A DNA stretch of 11,502 bases from the NCBI GenBank assembly GCA_002899795.1, contig PPDG01000078.1:1-11502 (forward strand). The letters run 5' to 3'. This document shows, piece after piece, positions 5,921 through 11,502 of the stretch. Made by a program: the position numbers and the translations under genes. Each line of letters starts with the position of its first letter. Positions within the stretch are counted from its first letter, which is position 1. Below the pieces are notes generated by a model that was given only the letters and a program-made list of their open reading frames with translations, did no database searches and was not told the DNA's origin. The DNA comes from Desulfobacteraceae bacterium (lineage in GTDB: Bacteria > Desulfobacterota > Syntrophobacteria > BM002).

Positions 5921-6352
5921 ATGGAAAATACCATTGACCTTATGGACATATTCGAGCATGACCCACACTTTCAAAACCTAATGAAACGTATGCTCGAAAA
6001 TGCAATGGAACACTCTTTCCATGGGATCATGATTACCAAGGCCGAACCTGGATATCCCGTTATCTATGTTAATGATGCTTTCGCAGAAATCACAGGTTAC
6101 AGCTCAGAGGAGATTGTGGGTAAGTCACCAGCTATACTGCAAGGGCCCAAGACCGATCGCGCTGTATTGGATCGGCTGAATCAAGCACTATCTGAAGGTA
6201 GGCTTTTCCATGGTGAAGCTATTAACTACCGAAAAGATGGTTCTGAGTTTGTCATGGAATGGAAGATAGTCCCTATCAAAAACGAGGAAGAAGTGACCTC
6301 TCACTATCTTGCCCTCCAACGAGATGTTACGAAACCAAGAGACAGTCGATAG
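5921..6352 (+). CDS. Stand-alone PAS domain protein, LOV-like without the photoactive cysteine
   Basis: This 143-residue protein is a short N-terminal helix (about 1-28) plus one PAS domain (about 30-136), with no output domain. The sequence is close to the LOV subgroup: VNDAFAEITGYSSEEIVG at 50-67, LQGPKTDR at 73-80, NYRKDGSEF at 102-110 and LQRDVT at 132-137. In LOV photoreceptors the word after GYxxEEIxG is GxNCRFLQ. Here it is GKSPAILQ, with P70 in place of the adduct-forming cysteine and S69 in place of the asparagine. N102 and Q133, two flavin-contacting positions in LOV domains, are kept, but the second asparagine of the FMN site is M112. It may bind flavin for redox sensing or another ligand; LOV photochemistry is not expected. 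AGGAG precedes the ATG. The HAD gene follows after 24 nt. Confidence 0.88.
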   Translation: MENTIDLMDIFEHDPHFQNLMKRMLENAMEHSFHGIMITKAEPGYPVIYVNDAFAEITGYSSEEIVGKSPAILQGPKTDRAVLDRLNQALSEGRLFHGEAINYRKDGSEFVMEWKIVPIKNEEEVTSHYLALQRDVTKPRDSR

Positions 6353-6376
6353 AGCCCGCAAGCTAAAAAGTCATAT

Positions 6377-6985
6377 ATGATAAGAGCCATTATCTTTGAT
6401 TTCGGTAGGGTCATTTCAGCCCAAAAGCCCTCTTCACTCTTCCGTAGCTACGAGGATGAACTAGGGCTGGAGCCAGGTACGATTAACTTTATCATGTTCG
6501 ACAGTGAGGCGTGGCAGGAGGCATTGGTCGGCCGCAAAACAGTAGAAGAATTTTGGTACGAGATCGGTCCTGAACTTGGGCTGAACAGCGTCGATGAAGT
6601 CGACGCCTTCCGTCATCGTTACCATGCTGATGAAGCAATCAACGAGGGAGTCACGGACCTCATCCTCCGGCTTCACGGCAATTACAAACTAGCCGTACTC
6701 TCCAACTCACCGCCTGTTCTTTCCCAATGGCTGTCCGACTGGAAGCTGCTCAACTTTTTTGAGGTGGTTTTTTGTTCCGGGGATGAGGGAATAGCCAAAC
6801 CTGATCCCAACGCCTTTGAGTTGACCCTGGAACGGTTGGGGGTAGAGCCCGATGAAGCAGTGTTCATTGACGACACCAGAGAGCACGTGGAGGCGGCCCA
6901 GAAGCTAGGACTGCAGGGGATACTTTTTACAACTGCCGAAGAATTGGAGAAAGAACTAGCTCGCTTGTTGCGCAAAGATTTCTAA
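6377..6985 (+). CDS. HAD-superfamily hydrolase (subfamily IA-like)
   Basis: This 202-residue protein has the four haloacid dehalogenase motifs. IIFDFGRV (5-12) carries the nucleophile D8. LSNS (108-111) is motif II. K141 in GIAKPDPNAF is motif III. VFIDDTREHVEAA (162-174) holds the acidic Mg2+ pair D165/D166. The second aspartate of the usual DxD is glycine (D8-F-G10), as in the DxGxV branch that includes YihX-type sugar-phosphate phosphatases. A small helical cap lies between about residues 15 and 90. Substrate cannot be read from sequence; a small phosphate ester is likely. It starts 24 nt after the PAS gene, with only a weak purine stretch as ribosome site, so it is probably co-transcribed from the promoter at 5856. 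Confidence 0.88.
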   Translation: MIRAIIFDFGRVISAQKPSSLFRSYEDELGLEPGTINFIMFDSEAWQEALVGRKTVEEFWYEIGPELGLNSVDEVDAFRHRYHADEAINEGVTDLILRLHGNYKLAVLSNSPPVLSQWLSDWKLLNFFEVVFCSGDEGIAKPDPNAFELTLERLGVEPDEAVFIDDTREHVEAAQKLGLQGILFTTAEELEKELARLLRKDF

Positions 6986-7159
6986 TCGCGAACTAGCCCC
7001 TGGCTCATGGCTACTGGATGCTTTGGTCATATGCCTGCGGCGTCATTGGGTCACTACGCTTCGCTGTCATTTGTTGTAATCGGTAGAAGCGAAATTATTA
7101 ATCTTAACTACTGGATTCTGACTCCTGGATTCTGGATTCTTTGATTTAAGATTTTATAT
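6986..7159. repeat. Repeat-bearing spacer with GACAGCGAAGCG copy at 7026-7080
   Basis: The spacer holds no gene. Positions 7026-7080 are the uninterrupted, reverse-oriented copy of the repeat at 603-706. Positions 7110-7146 are a degenerate tandem of CTGGATTCT words; 7122-7133 is the reverse complement of positions 1-12. No T-tracted hairpin follows the HAD gene, so its end of transcription is not visible. Confidence 0.6.
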
Positions 7160-7202
7160 CATTTTAGACACTTTAGACATTTTAGTTCATTTTAGGCATT
7201 TG
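7160..7202 (+). repeat. CATTTTAGG-type array in 5' leader of the MBL gene
   Basis: Four full units with consensus CATTTTAGA/CATTTTAGG and 9-10 nt period run directly into the GGAGG ribosome site of the MBL-fold gene. The last 16 nt (CATTTTAGGCATTTGA, 7188-7203) are identical to those preceding the coiled-coil gene at 427. The same array type without a following gene start is at 102-143. Confidence 0.65.
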
Positions 7203-7215
7203 AAATGGAGGAAAC

Positions 7216-7857
7216 ATGGCGATAATTGTCAAGGATGAACACATCCAAATAGACAGGCTTGAATTAGGTCCTTTCGGAACCAATTCATATATTCTTATTT
7301 GCCAAAAAACAAATGAGAGTGTAGTGGTCGATGCCCCGGGTGAAGCAGGAATGGTTGTTGAGAGACTGAAGGAAACTCAGCCAAAATACATCGTGATGAC
7401 CCATGATCATTTTGATCATATCGGTGGGCTGGTTGAGTTAAGATCGGCCCTGGAGGTCCCCGTTGCTGCTCACCTTGCAGATGCCAACGATTTGCCCCTC
7501 GAATCCGACCTACTCCTCAATGATGGGGATGAGATTCTTCTCGGAGCTATCAAACTGGTGGTGCTACACACGCCGGGACACACCCCCGGCAGTGTATGTT
7601 TTCTGGTGGGCAACTATCTTATTGCAGGAGACACCTTGTTCCCTGGAGGTCCTGGTAAGACTCAATCACCAGACGACTTCCGGCGAATCATTGCATCCAT
7701 TACCCGGCGACTTTTTGTACTGCCCGATGAAACAAAAGTGTATCCTGGACATGGTGAGGCTACAACAATAAAGGAGGCAAAGCGGCAGTACGAGATTTTT
7801 TCCGCCCGCCCGCAAAACCCCAATCTTTGCGGGGATGTCGTATGGATGTCGTCTTAG
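7216..7857 (+). CDS. MBL-fold metallohydrolase (glyoxalase II-like)
   Basis: This 213-residue metallo-beta-lactamase-fold enzyme is probably a thioester or ester hydrolase of the glyoxalase II-like group. The metal ligands are complete: THDHFDHIG at 62-70 (H63, H65, D67, H68), H122 in HTPGHTPGS, D139 in IAGDTLF and H179 in YPGHGE. LGPFGTNSYIL near 17-27 is the usual N-terminal strand. The C-terminal helical domain that binds glutathione in true glyoxalase II is absent, so the substrate is open. The ATG at 7216 follows GGAGG by four bases; an ATG at 7205 is in another frame and meets a stop at once. The gene is flanked by repeats and appears to be transcribed alone. Confidence 0.93.
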   Translation: MAIIVKDEHIQIDRLELGPFGTNSYILICQKTNESVVVDAPGEAGMVVERLKETQPKYIVMTHDHFDHIGGLVELRSALEVPVAAHLADANDLPLESDLLLNDGDEILLGAIKLVVLHTPGHTPGSVCFLVGNYLIAGDTLFPGGPGKTQSPDDFRRIIASITRRLFVLPDETKVYPGHGEATTIKEAKRQYEIFSARPQNPNLCGDVVWMSS

Positions 7858-7907
7858 CAACGGTTCGGGCTAGGGTAGCAGCGTCGTGGGCTTAGTTGAT
7901 CACCGAG

Positions 7908-7928
7908 GTCATTACGCTCCGCTGTCAT
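7908..7928 (-). repeat. GACAGCGAAGCG repeat, outer left copy
   Basis: On the minus strand this is TGACAGCGGAGCGTAATGAC, one mismatch from the copy at 8366-8385 and in opposite orientation to it. It lies just past the end of the four-helix bundle gene, 26 nt from the inner copy at 7934-7953. Confidence 0.7.
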
Positions 7929-7933
7929 CTGTG

Positions 7934-7953
7934 GTCGTTACGCTTCGCTGTCA
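7934..7953 (-). repeat. GACAGCGAAGCG repeat forming the end of the S23-type gene
   Basis: On the minus strand this copy reads TGACAGCGAAGCGTAACGAC. Its GAC AGC GAA GCG TAA encodes the last four residues (DSEA) and the stop codon of the four-helix bundle gene, so the repeat and the coding region overlap. It is one mismatch from the inverted copy at 8366-8385. Confidence 0.75.
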
Positions 7954-8327
7954 AGTGTAGTCAATTGCTGTTTGTATTTTTTCCCGATGGAACTAATGTA
8001 GTTATTCAGTTTCACACTAGTTATATTTATATCCTTACGAAGAGACTCAAAATTCCTGGCATCGATCAACCTTCTGCTATGAGCCTTCCGCAGCCAGGTC
8101 AATGTTTCTTTGAGAGAGCCTCTACTGTAATAACAGAACTGTCTGTTTTCCTTGTAGTAATACCTTCCCCATCCTTCGCTTATATTTGCTGCCACCGAGT
8201 CCGCAGCCTTGACCAATTGTTTACCTATCGTATCTCTGGCAAAATAATTCCACTCGAGTACGATTTCCCAGACTCGCTCGCCGATATCCATAGCAAGCTG
8301 ATAGACCTGAAGATCCTCAAGTTTCAT
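7938..8327 (-). CDS. Four-helix bundle protein (S23 / 23S rRNA intervening-sequence family)
   Basis: This 129-residue protein belongs to the four-helix bundle family first found in intervening sequences of bacterial 23S rRNA genes and related to the Avd protein of diversity-generating retroelements. Family features are the MKLEDLQVYQLAMD start, DSVAANISEGWGR at 43-55 and YYSRGSLKETLTWL at 66-79. Basic residues are plentiful, fitting nucleic-acid binding as proposed for Avd; its role outside rRNA is unknown. GGGGG lies about seven bases before the ATG. The last codons and stop (DSEA, TAA) are part of a dispersed repeat, and inverted copies of that repeat bracket the gene (7908-7953 and 8366-8385). 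No rRNA sequence or reverse transcriptase is present here. Confidence 0.92.
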   Translation of the reverse strand: MKLEDLQVYQLAMDIGERVWEIVLEWNYFARDTIGKQLVKAADSVAANISEGWGRYYYKENRQFCYYSRGSLKETLTWLRKAHSRRLIDARNFESLRKDINITSVKLNNYISSIGKKYKQQLTTLDSEA

Positions 8328-8365
8328 AACGGTGCCCCCTTTCAGTTAACAACCTAATGACCTAT

Positions 8366-8385
8366 TGACAGCGAAGCGTAATGAC
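8366..8385 (+). repeat. GACAGCGAAGCG repeat, right copy beside the S23-type gene
   Basis: TGACAGCGAAGCGTAATGAC lies 38 nt before the start of the S23-type gene, inverted relative to the two copies at its other end (one mismatch to each). Together they enclose 7908-8385, a 478-nt unit. Confidence 0.7.
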
Positions 8386-8393
8386 TTGATGAC

Positions 8394-8452
8394 AGATTGG
8401 CTGGTAGCACATGAGAATCGAGGTGCGCCACTAGATAGCTACCAGCCAATCT
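8394..8452 (-). promoter_or_regulatory. 15-bp perfect inverted repeat over the PIG-L stop codon
   Basis: Positions 8394-8408 and 8438-8452 are perfect 15-bp inverted copies around a 29-nt loop. The right arm holds the last codons and stop of the PIG-L gene (ATT GGC TGG TAG on the minus strand). In that transcript it would form a stable 3' hairpin. No T-tract follows, so it is not a standard intrinsic terminator; mRNA-end protection or an inverted duplication of the gene end are alternatives. Confidence 0.6.
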
Positions 8453-9134
8453 CCACCCGATGAAAACCTTCTGCCAGCTCGAAATCCTCCCCTTTAGCCA
8501 TCTCCCTGCACCTTTCTTTCAGCCAACCTTCCGGGTTAGGGTTAGGGAAACCTCGTATCTGGCTTTCATGGCAACGGAGCGCCGAGATCTTAATATCAAA
8601 GGTGTCAGTAATATCGGAACGATGGTTTATGTCTTCAGCCGCCCAGAACCATATTTCATCCACATTATGGGGCTCTAGACCTTCCTCTAACAAATCAGGA
8701 TAGGCAAGATGATCCCGGGAATAGGGGAAAACCGCGTCTAGGGTAACTTGGCCGGCAATGCGATGGTCGCGATGCCAGAGGTAGCGACGATAAGGGTCCG
8801 AGGTCACAACGATCCTCGGCCGGTATATTCTTATCATGCGAACGAGTTGTTTGCGAAACTCAGAAGTATCTTCCAGTTCCTGATCCGGGTATCCAAGGAA
8901 TCTGACCTCGCGAACGCCCAAAACTTTGGCCGCTGCCTCTTGCTCCTTTTTCCTGATTTCGGCCAGTTGTTCGGGCTTCATGCTGCGGTCACTCGTACCC
9001 TTATCGCCGTTGGTGCAGACCACGTAGACAACTTGTTTTCCTTCTTGCGTCCAACCTGCCACCGTCCCTGCAACGCCAAACTCGGCGTCATCCGGGTGGG
9101 CTGTTATAACCAATACATCAACTGCTTCACTCAC
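8439..9134 (-). CDS. PIG-L / LmbE family deacetylase
   Basis: This 231-residue zinc-dependent N-deacetylase belongs to the family of MshB, BshB and the GlcNAc-PI deacetylase PIG-L, which removes acetyl from GlcNAc-type sugars. The AHPDDAEFG motif is at 12-20 (zinc ligands H13 and D16, catalytic D15), and the second zinc site is H124 in WHRDH at 120-124. The AHPDDAE form is that of the BshB/LmbE branch. The open frame begins at a TTG (9140), but GGGAG would lie only one base from it. The in-frame GTG at 9134 has GGGAG at seven bases and is preferred. It lies 208 nt past the glycosyltransferase on the same strand, with a hairpin (9156-9185) in its leader. Pairing with an MshA-like enzyme suggests a shared pathway; the actual substrate is not known. 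Confidence 0.92.
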   Translation of the reverse strand: MSEAVDVLVITAHPDDAEFGVAGTVAGWTQEGKQVVYVVCTNGDKGTSDRSMKPEQLAEIRKKEQEAAAKVLGVREVRFLGYPDQELEDTSEFRKQLVRMIRIYRPRIVVTSDPYRRYLWHRDHRIAGQVTLDAVFPYSRDHLAYPDLLEEGLEPHNVDEIWFWAAEDINHRSDITDTFDIKISALRCHESQIRGFPNPNPEGWLKERCREMAKGEDFELAEGFHRVEIGW

Positions 9135-9155
9135 ATTCAAACTCCCTATTTAATG

Positions 9156-9185
9156 CTCATGCGAAAACCCCGGTTTTCGCATGAG
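9156..9185. repeat. 14-bp perfect palindromic hairpin in PIG-L leader
   Basis: Positions 9156-9169 (CTCATGCGAAAACC) and 9172-9185 are perfect inverted copies with two bases between. It lies 21 nt before the GTG start of the PIG-L gene, between it and the glycosyltransferase. No T-tract follows on either strand, so it is not a clear terminator. It could be an operator, an attenuating leader hairpin or a dispersed palindrome. Confidence 0.6.
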
Positions 9186-9228
9186 AGCCATCAGCGATCA
9201 GCTCTCAGCTGTCAGGATTAATAATCTC

Positions 9229-9283
9229 GAAACCGGGAACCCGCCCGAAGGGTGGGAGTCCGCAGGACAAATTCGAAATGTTT
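9229..9283 (+). repeat. CCCGCCC-hairpin repeat, copy 3
   Basis: GGGAACCCGCCCGAAGGGTG followed by GGAGTCCGCAGGAC matches the copy at 1886-1943. The CCCGCCC/GGGTGGG stem is kept around a GAA loop. It lies in the 208-nt spacer between the glycosyltransferase and PIG-L genes. To its right, 9298-9321 carries the common spacer word ending CTGTCGAAGGA. Confidence 0.6.
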
Positions 9284-9342
9284 ATCCCCTATGCCCTACT
9301 TGTCCTGAGCCTGTCGAAGGATGCTCAATGCTTTTCTCAAAT

Positions 9343-10599
9343 CTACAATCTTCTTAGCACTGTTGCGTATTCGTCAATCATTGCGGAGGCCACATTAGCC
9401 CAACTAAACCTGAAAACTGAGGCTCGAACCTCATCGGCTGATGGAGCGTGTGGCCGTGAGATAAATGTTTCTATACCGTCTGCAAGTGACCGGGAAGAGC
9501 CATTGCTCACCACATGACCTGTCTCTCCCCTTTTGAGAATACTCTCCATAGCCCCGACTCTGGTTGCCACCACCGGCGTACCCGAAGCCAGGGACTCAAG
9601 TGCTACCAGACCAAAACTTTCATAGTGGGATGGCACTGCCAAGACATCTGCGGCACTGTAGTATGATGGCAGCCTATATTGTTCGATCCTTCCCGCAAAA
9701 GTAACGAAGTCTTGAATGGACAATTCCCGGGCTAATTCCTGGAGACGTTGAGATTCCGGCGTGCTATTCCCATCGCCACCTACAATTACCAATCGAAGCC
9801 TCTGACGGTGTTTGAGATGGGCCATGGCCTCCAGCAACCTGTCTATTCCCTTTAGTGGTGCAAATCTACCAACAAACAACACAACCGACTCATCTTTAGC
9901 AAAACCCAACTGTTGCCGGGCCGCAGCTTTGTCTAATGGGCGAAAAAGATCCAGGTTCACGCCACAGGGTACAACGCCAATGGTCTCCGGAGATGCCCCA
10001 TAGTGCTGCACCAAATTGTCTCTTTCTCTATCAGTTGCGACAAGTATACGGTCGCACTTCCTTGCCAAATGTTTTTCAATGGCCGTGCGAAGTTCGGGTT
10101 CTTTCTCAGAACCAGCTGTGCTGTTCTTTACCGCACCAACAGTATGGAACATAAAAACATGAGGAACTTCCCAGCGTTCCTGGGCCCAGTTCCCCACCCT
10201 ACCTGACAGCCAGTAGTGACTGTGTATGAGATCATAGTTTAGAGACTTGCGGTTTCTGAATGCCTCCAGCTCTTTGAAAAATTCATCCAGATGAGCGTAA
10301 AGAGCTAATTTATTCATATGCCCGTTGTCTCCGGCTTTGAGATGAATAAGCCTGACGTTATCGTACAATTGAGCTATTTGTTTTTGTCCGGACCTGTTTA
10401 GCCGGGTATAAATGTCCACCAAATGTCCGCGGTTTCCTAGCTCCCTGGCAACCTCTCGGACATAAACACTCATACCTCCCGTATCTTTCGCCCCCAGCTC
10501 TCCTACTGGGCTTGAATGTACGCTCAGCATTGCGATCTTTAGCTTTTCTATTTTCAAGTGAGCAACCTCTCTAGATTCATTTCGAAGTTTCACTGTCAT
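9343..10599 (-). CDS. GT4 glycosyltransferase, MshA-like
   Basis: This 418-residue GT-B fold retaining glycosyltransferase has an N-terminal stretch, IAMLSVHSSP, a short gap, then GAKDTGGMSVYVREVARELG (about 22-55), close in form to MshA (UDP-GlcNAc:inositol-phosphate transferase) and to sucrose-phosphate synthase relatives. The C-terminal domain has LFVGRFAPLKGID (241-253, with R245 and K250 at the donor phosphate) and SHYESFGLVALESLASG (324-340), with the EX7E pair E327/E335. UDP- or GDP-sugar is the likely donor; the acceptor is unknown. The ATG at 10599 overlaps the stop of the upstream acetyltransferase gene by 3 nt (ATGA), suggesting coupling. An in-frame TTG at 10557 has a better GAGAGG site eight bases before it and would give a protein 14 residues shorter. 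No membrane segment is seen. Confidence 0.93.
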   Translation of the reverse strand: MTVKLRNESREVAHLKIEKLKIAMLSVHSSPVGELGAKDTGGMSVYVREVARELGNRGHLVDIYTRLNRSGQKQIAQLYDNVRLIHLKAGDNGHMNKLALYAHLDEFFKELEAFRNRKSLNYDLIHSHYWLSGRVGNWAQERWEVPHVFMFHTVGAVKNSTAGSEKEPELRTAIEKHLARKCDRILVATDRERDNLVQHYGASPETIGVVPCGVNLDLFRPLDKAAARQQLGFAKDESVVLFVGRFAPLKGIDRLLEAMAHLKHRQRLRLVIVGGDGNSTPESQRLQELARELSIQDFVTFAGRIEQYRLPSYYSAADVLAVPSHYESFGLVALESLASGTPVVATRVGAMESILKRGETGHVVSNGSSRSLADGIETFISRPHAPSADEVRASVFRFSWANVASAMIDEYATVLRRL

Positions 10600-11502
10600 C
10601 CAAGTTTAACCTGGCATCTGTACAAAGGAACAGGTCTGCCGCCCAAACGATGTTTATATTCTTCAGTGCCTTTTAGAAAATCGTATTTCTTTTTTCCTTT
10701 TCGAATGCTTTCTTTAATGGTCAAAACCTTGCTGAGCAAACCTACGCTCAGGGAACTGAATCTGCCATCATAACCATTGTTGTAAAGATATATGGTAGAA
10801 TCATAATCAAAGCACATCACCGCGGCCGCAGGTGTACCATCAAGGTCTAGGAAATAGAGTTTCAACAGGTTTTCTCGCGCCATGGTTTCTGCCAGCGAGC
10901 GAAAATACGTAGCCATTTGACCGGTCATAAAAGTCGCCTTATCTGATCGACTCAATCCGAACAGTGCAAGGAAAGTCTCCATTTCATCCATCACCTCTTT
11001 GAAACCTCCCACAACCCGATAATTGACCTCGGCAGCCTCATTCAACCTCCTGAGTTTTCGTCTTACTTCATGTCGCTGTTTACCGGTTAACATTCCCAAG
11101 AATTCATCCCAGGTTCCTGGCAGGTCCAGTTCATAAGTAACATCCTCTGGATCACAAAAAATCTCGCATTTGAGGTTTTCAGCTACCCTGGAAAATTCGC
11201 CGAGGATCTTGGAATCCGCCCTCACAGTGTTCAGGTCCAATCTACTAATACCTTCTCCCCTCAAGTGGTTTATGAGAGCCTCGAAAAAATCCTTTCCCCT
11301 CTTCGGGGCAACAATGAAATCTTGGTAATCGCATACATCAGGATCACCGATGAAGCGTGCTTCTTCTCCTTTCACCATAAGGGGTGCAACACCAATGAGT
11401 CTGTTGTTGTCTCTAACAGCAGAGAGGTAGGTCGCCGAGCCGTTGTTGAATACACTCCACCATACCTTCATCCAGCTGGGCAAGACAAAGAGACAATCCC
11501 AT
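10596..11502 (-). CDS. CelD/BcsL-type GNAT acetyltransferase (partial)
   Basis: This is the C-terminal part, 301 residues visible, of a GNAT-fold acyltransferase of the Acetyltransf_6 (CelD/FemAB-like) group, found in polysaccharide and glycoconjugate clusters. Visible features: LPSWMKVWWSVF near the left end (the usual family start runs into such a tryptophan-rich helix), KQRHEVRRKLRRLNEA in the middle, and the late KLYFLDLDGTPAAAVMCFDYDSTIYLYNNGYD followed by KKKYDFLKGTEEYKHRLG, typical of the second GNAT half. The frame stays open to the last base (11502) with W-D-C-L-F-V before LPSW. The true start therefore lies outside the window, and the TTG at 11483 should not be taken as the start. 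It overlaps the glycosyltransferase start, so the two are likely one operon. The acyl group and acceptor are unknown. Confidence 0.87.
   Translation of the reverse strand, partial: WDCLFVLPSWMKVWWSVFNNGSATYLSAVRDNNRLIGVAPLMVKGEEARFIGDPDVCDYQDFIVAPKRGKDFFEALINHLRGEGISRLDLNTVRADSKILGEFSRVAENLKCEIFCDPEDVTYELDLPGTWDEFLGMLTGKQRHEVRRKLRRLNEAAEVNYRVVGGFKEVMDEMETFLALFGLSRSDKATFMTGQMATYFRSLAETMARENLLKLYFLDLDGTPAAAVMCFDYDSTIYLYNNGYDGRFSSLSVGLLSKVLTIKESIRKGKKKYDFLKGTEEYKHRLGGRPVPLYRCQVKLG

Noticed and set aside
7896..8357. Plus-strand 153-codon ORF over the S23 region
   Set aside because: It is the opposite-strand shadow of the four-helix bundle gene, which has clear family motifs and a ribosome site; the plus frame shows no family features.
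8748..9221. Plus-strand 157-codon ORF
   Set aside because: It is antisense to the PIG-L gene, whose zinc-site motifs show which strand is coding.
11481..11483. TTG as start of the acetyltransferase gene
   Set aside because: The frame remains open to the window edge and upstream codons continue a family-like N-terminal region, so the gene is simply cut off.

Overview
The window suggests a Gram-negative bacterium of medium GC content whose spacers are crowded with short dispersed repeats (REP-like hairpins, TTCGGATTT-type inverted repeats, GACAGCGAAGCG-type words, CATTTTAGG arrays). A microaerobic or anaerobic Desulfobacterota-like genome would fit this repeat load, the short-Q-loop cytochrome bd oxidase and the S23-type four-helix protein. 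This placement is inference: there is no rRNA or other marker gene here, and confidence in it is low.

Layout, left to right. Positions 1-926 hold a small coiled-coil protein of unknown function (minus strand) set in repeat-rich spacer. A SOUL heme-binding family protein with a signal peptide follows (927-1586, minus). Positions 1587-2179 are spacer with a roughly 210-nt inverted-repeat element. The plus-strand respiratory block runs from 2180 to 4988: a 43-residue membrane peptide, an uncertain 51-residue ORF, cydA, cydB and a 39-residue DUF2474-like membrane peptide, with overlaps at cydA/cydB and cydB/DUF2474. It converges, with 6 nt between stop codons, on a minus-strand TPR protein anchored at its C-terminus. 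A plus-strand pair follows: a LOV-like PAS protein lacking the photoactive cysteine, with a recognisable promoter, and a HAD hydrolase. Next are an MBL-fold hydrolase, an S23-type four-helix bundle gene bracketed by inverted repeats, and a minus-strand trio read right to left: a CelD-type GNAT acetyltransferase (cut by the window edge), an MshA-like GT4 glycosyltransferase and a PIG-L/LmbE deacetylase.

How the genes may work together. cydA, cydB and the DUF2474-like peptide should form one membrane quinol oxidase that reduces O2 to water, of the cyanide-insensitive (CioAB) type judged by the short Q-loop. The GT4, PIG-L and acetyltransferase trio has the order of chemistry seen in mycothiol and bacillithiol synthesis (glycosyl transfer, deacetylation, acylation). 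No cysteine ligase is visible, so the product could be a different glycoconjugate.

The most interesting non-genic signals are these. (1) The S23 gene takes its last codons and stop from a 20-nt repeat that also flanks it in inverted orientation. (2) Two spacer repeats appear to be interrupted by members of one CCCGC-hairpin repeat family. (3) CATTTTAGG arrays end in the same 16 nt directly in front of the Shine-Dalgarno sequences of two unrelated genes. (4) A 15-bp perfect inverted repeat contains the stop codon of the PIG-L gene.
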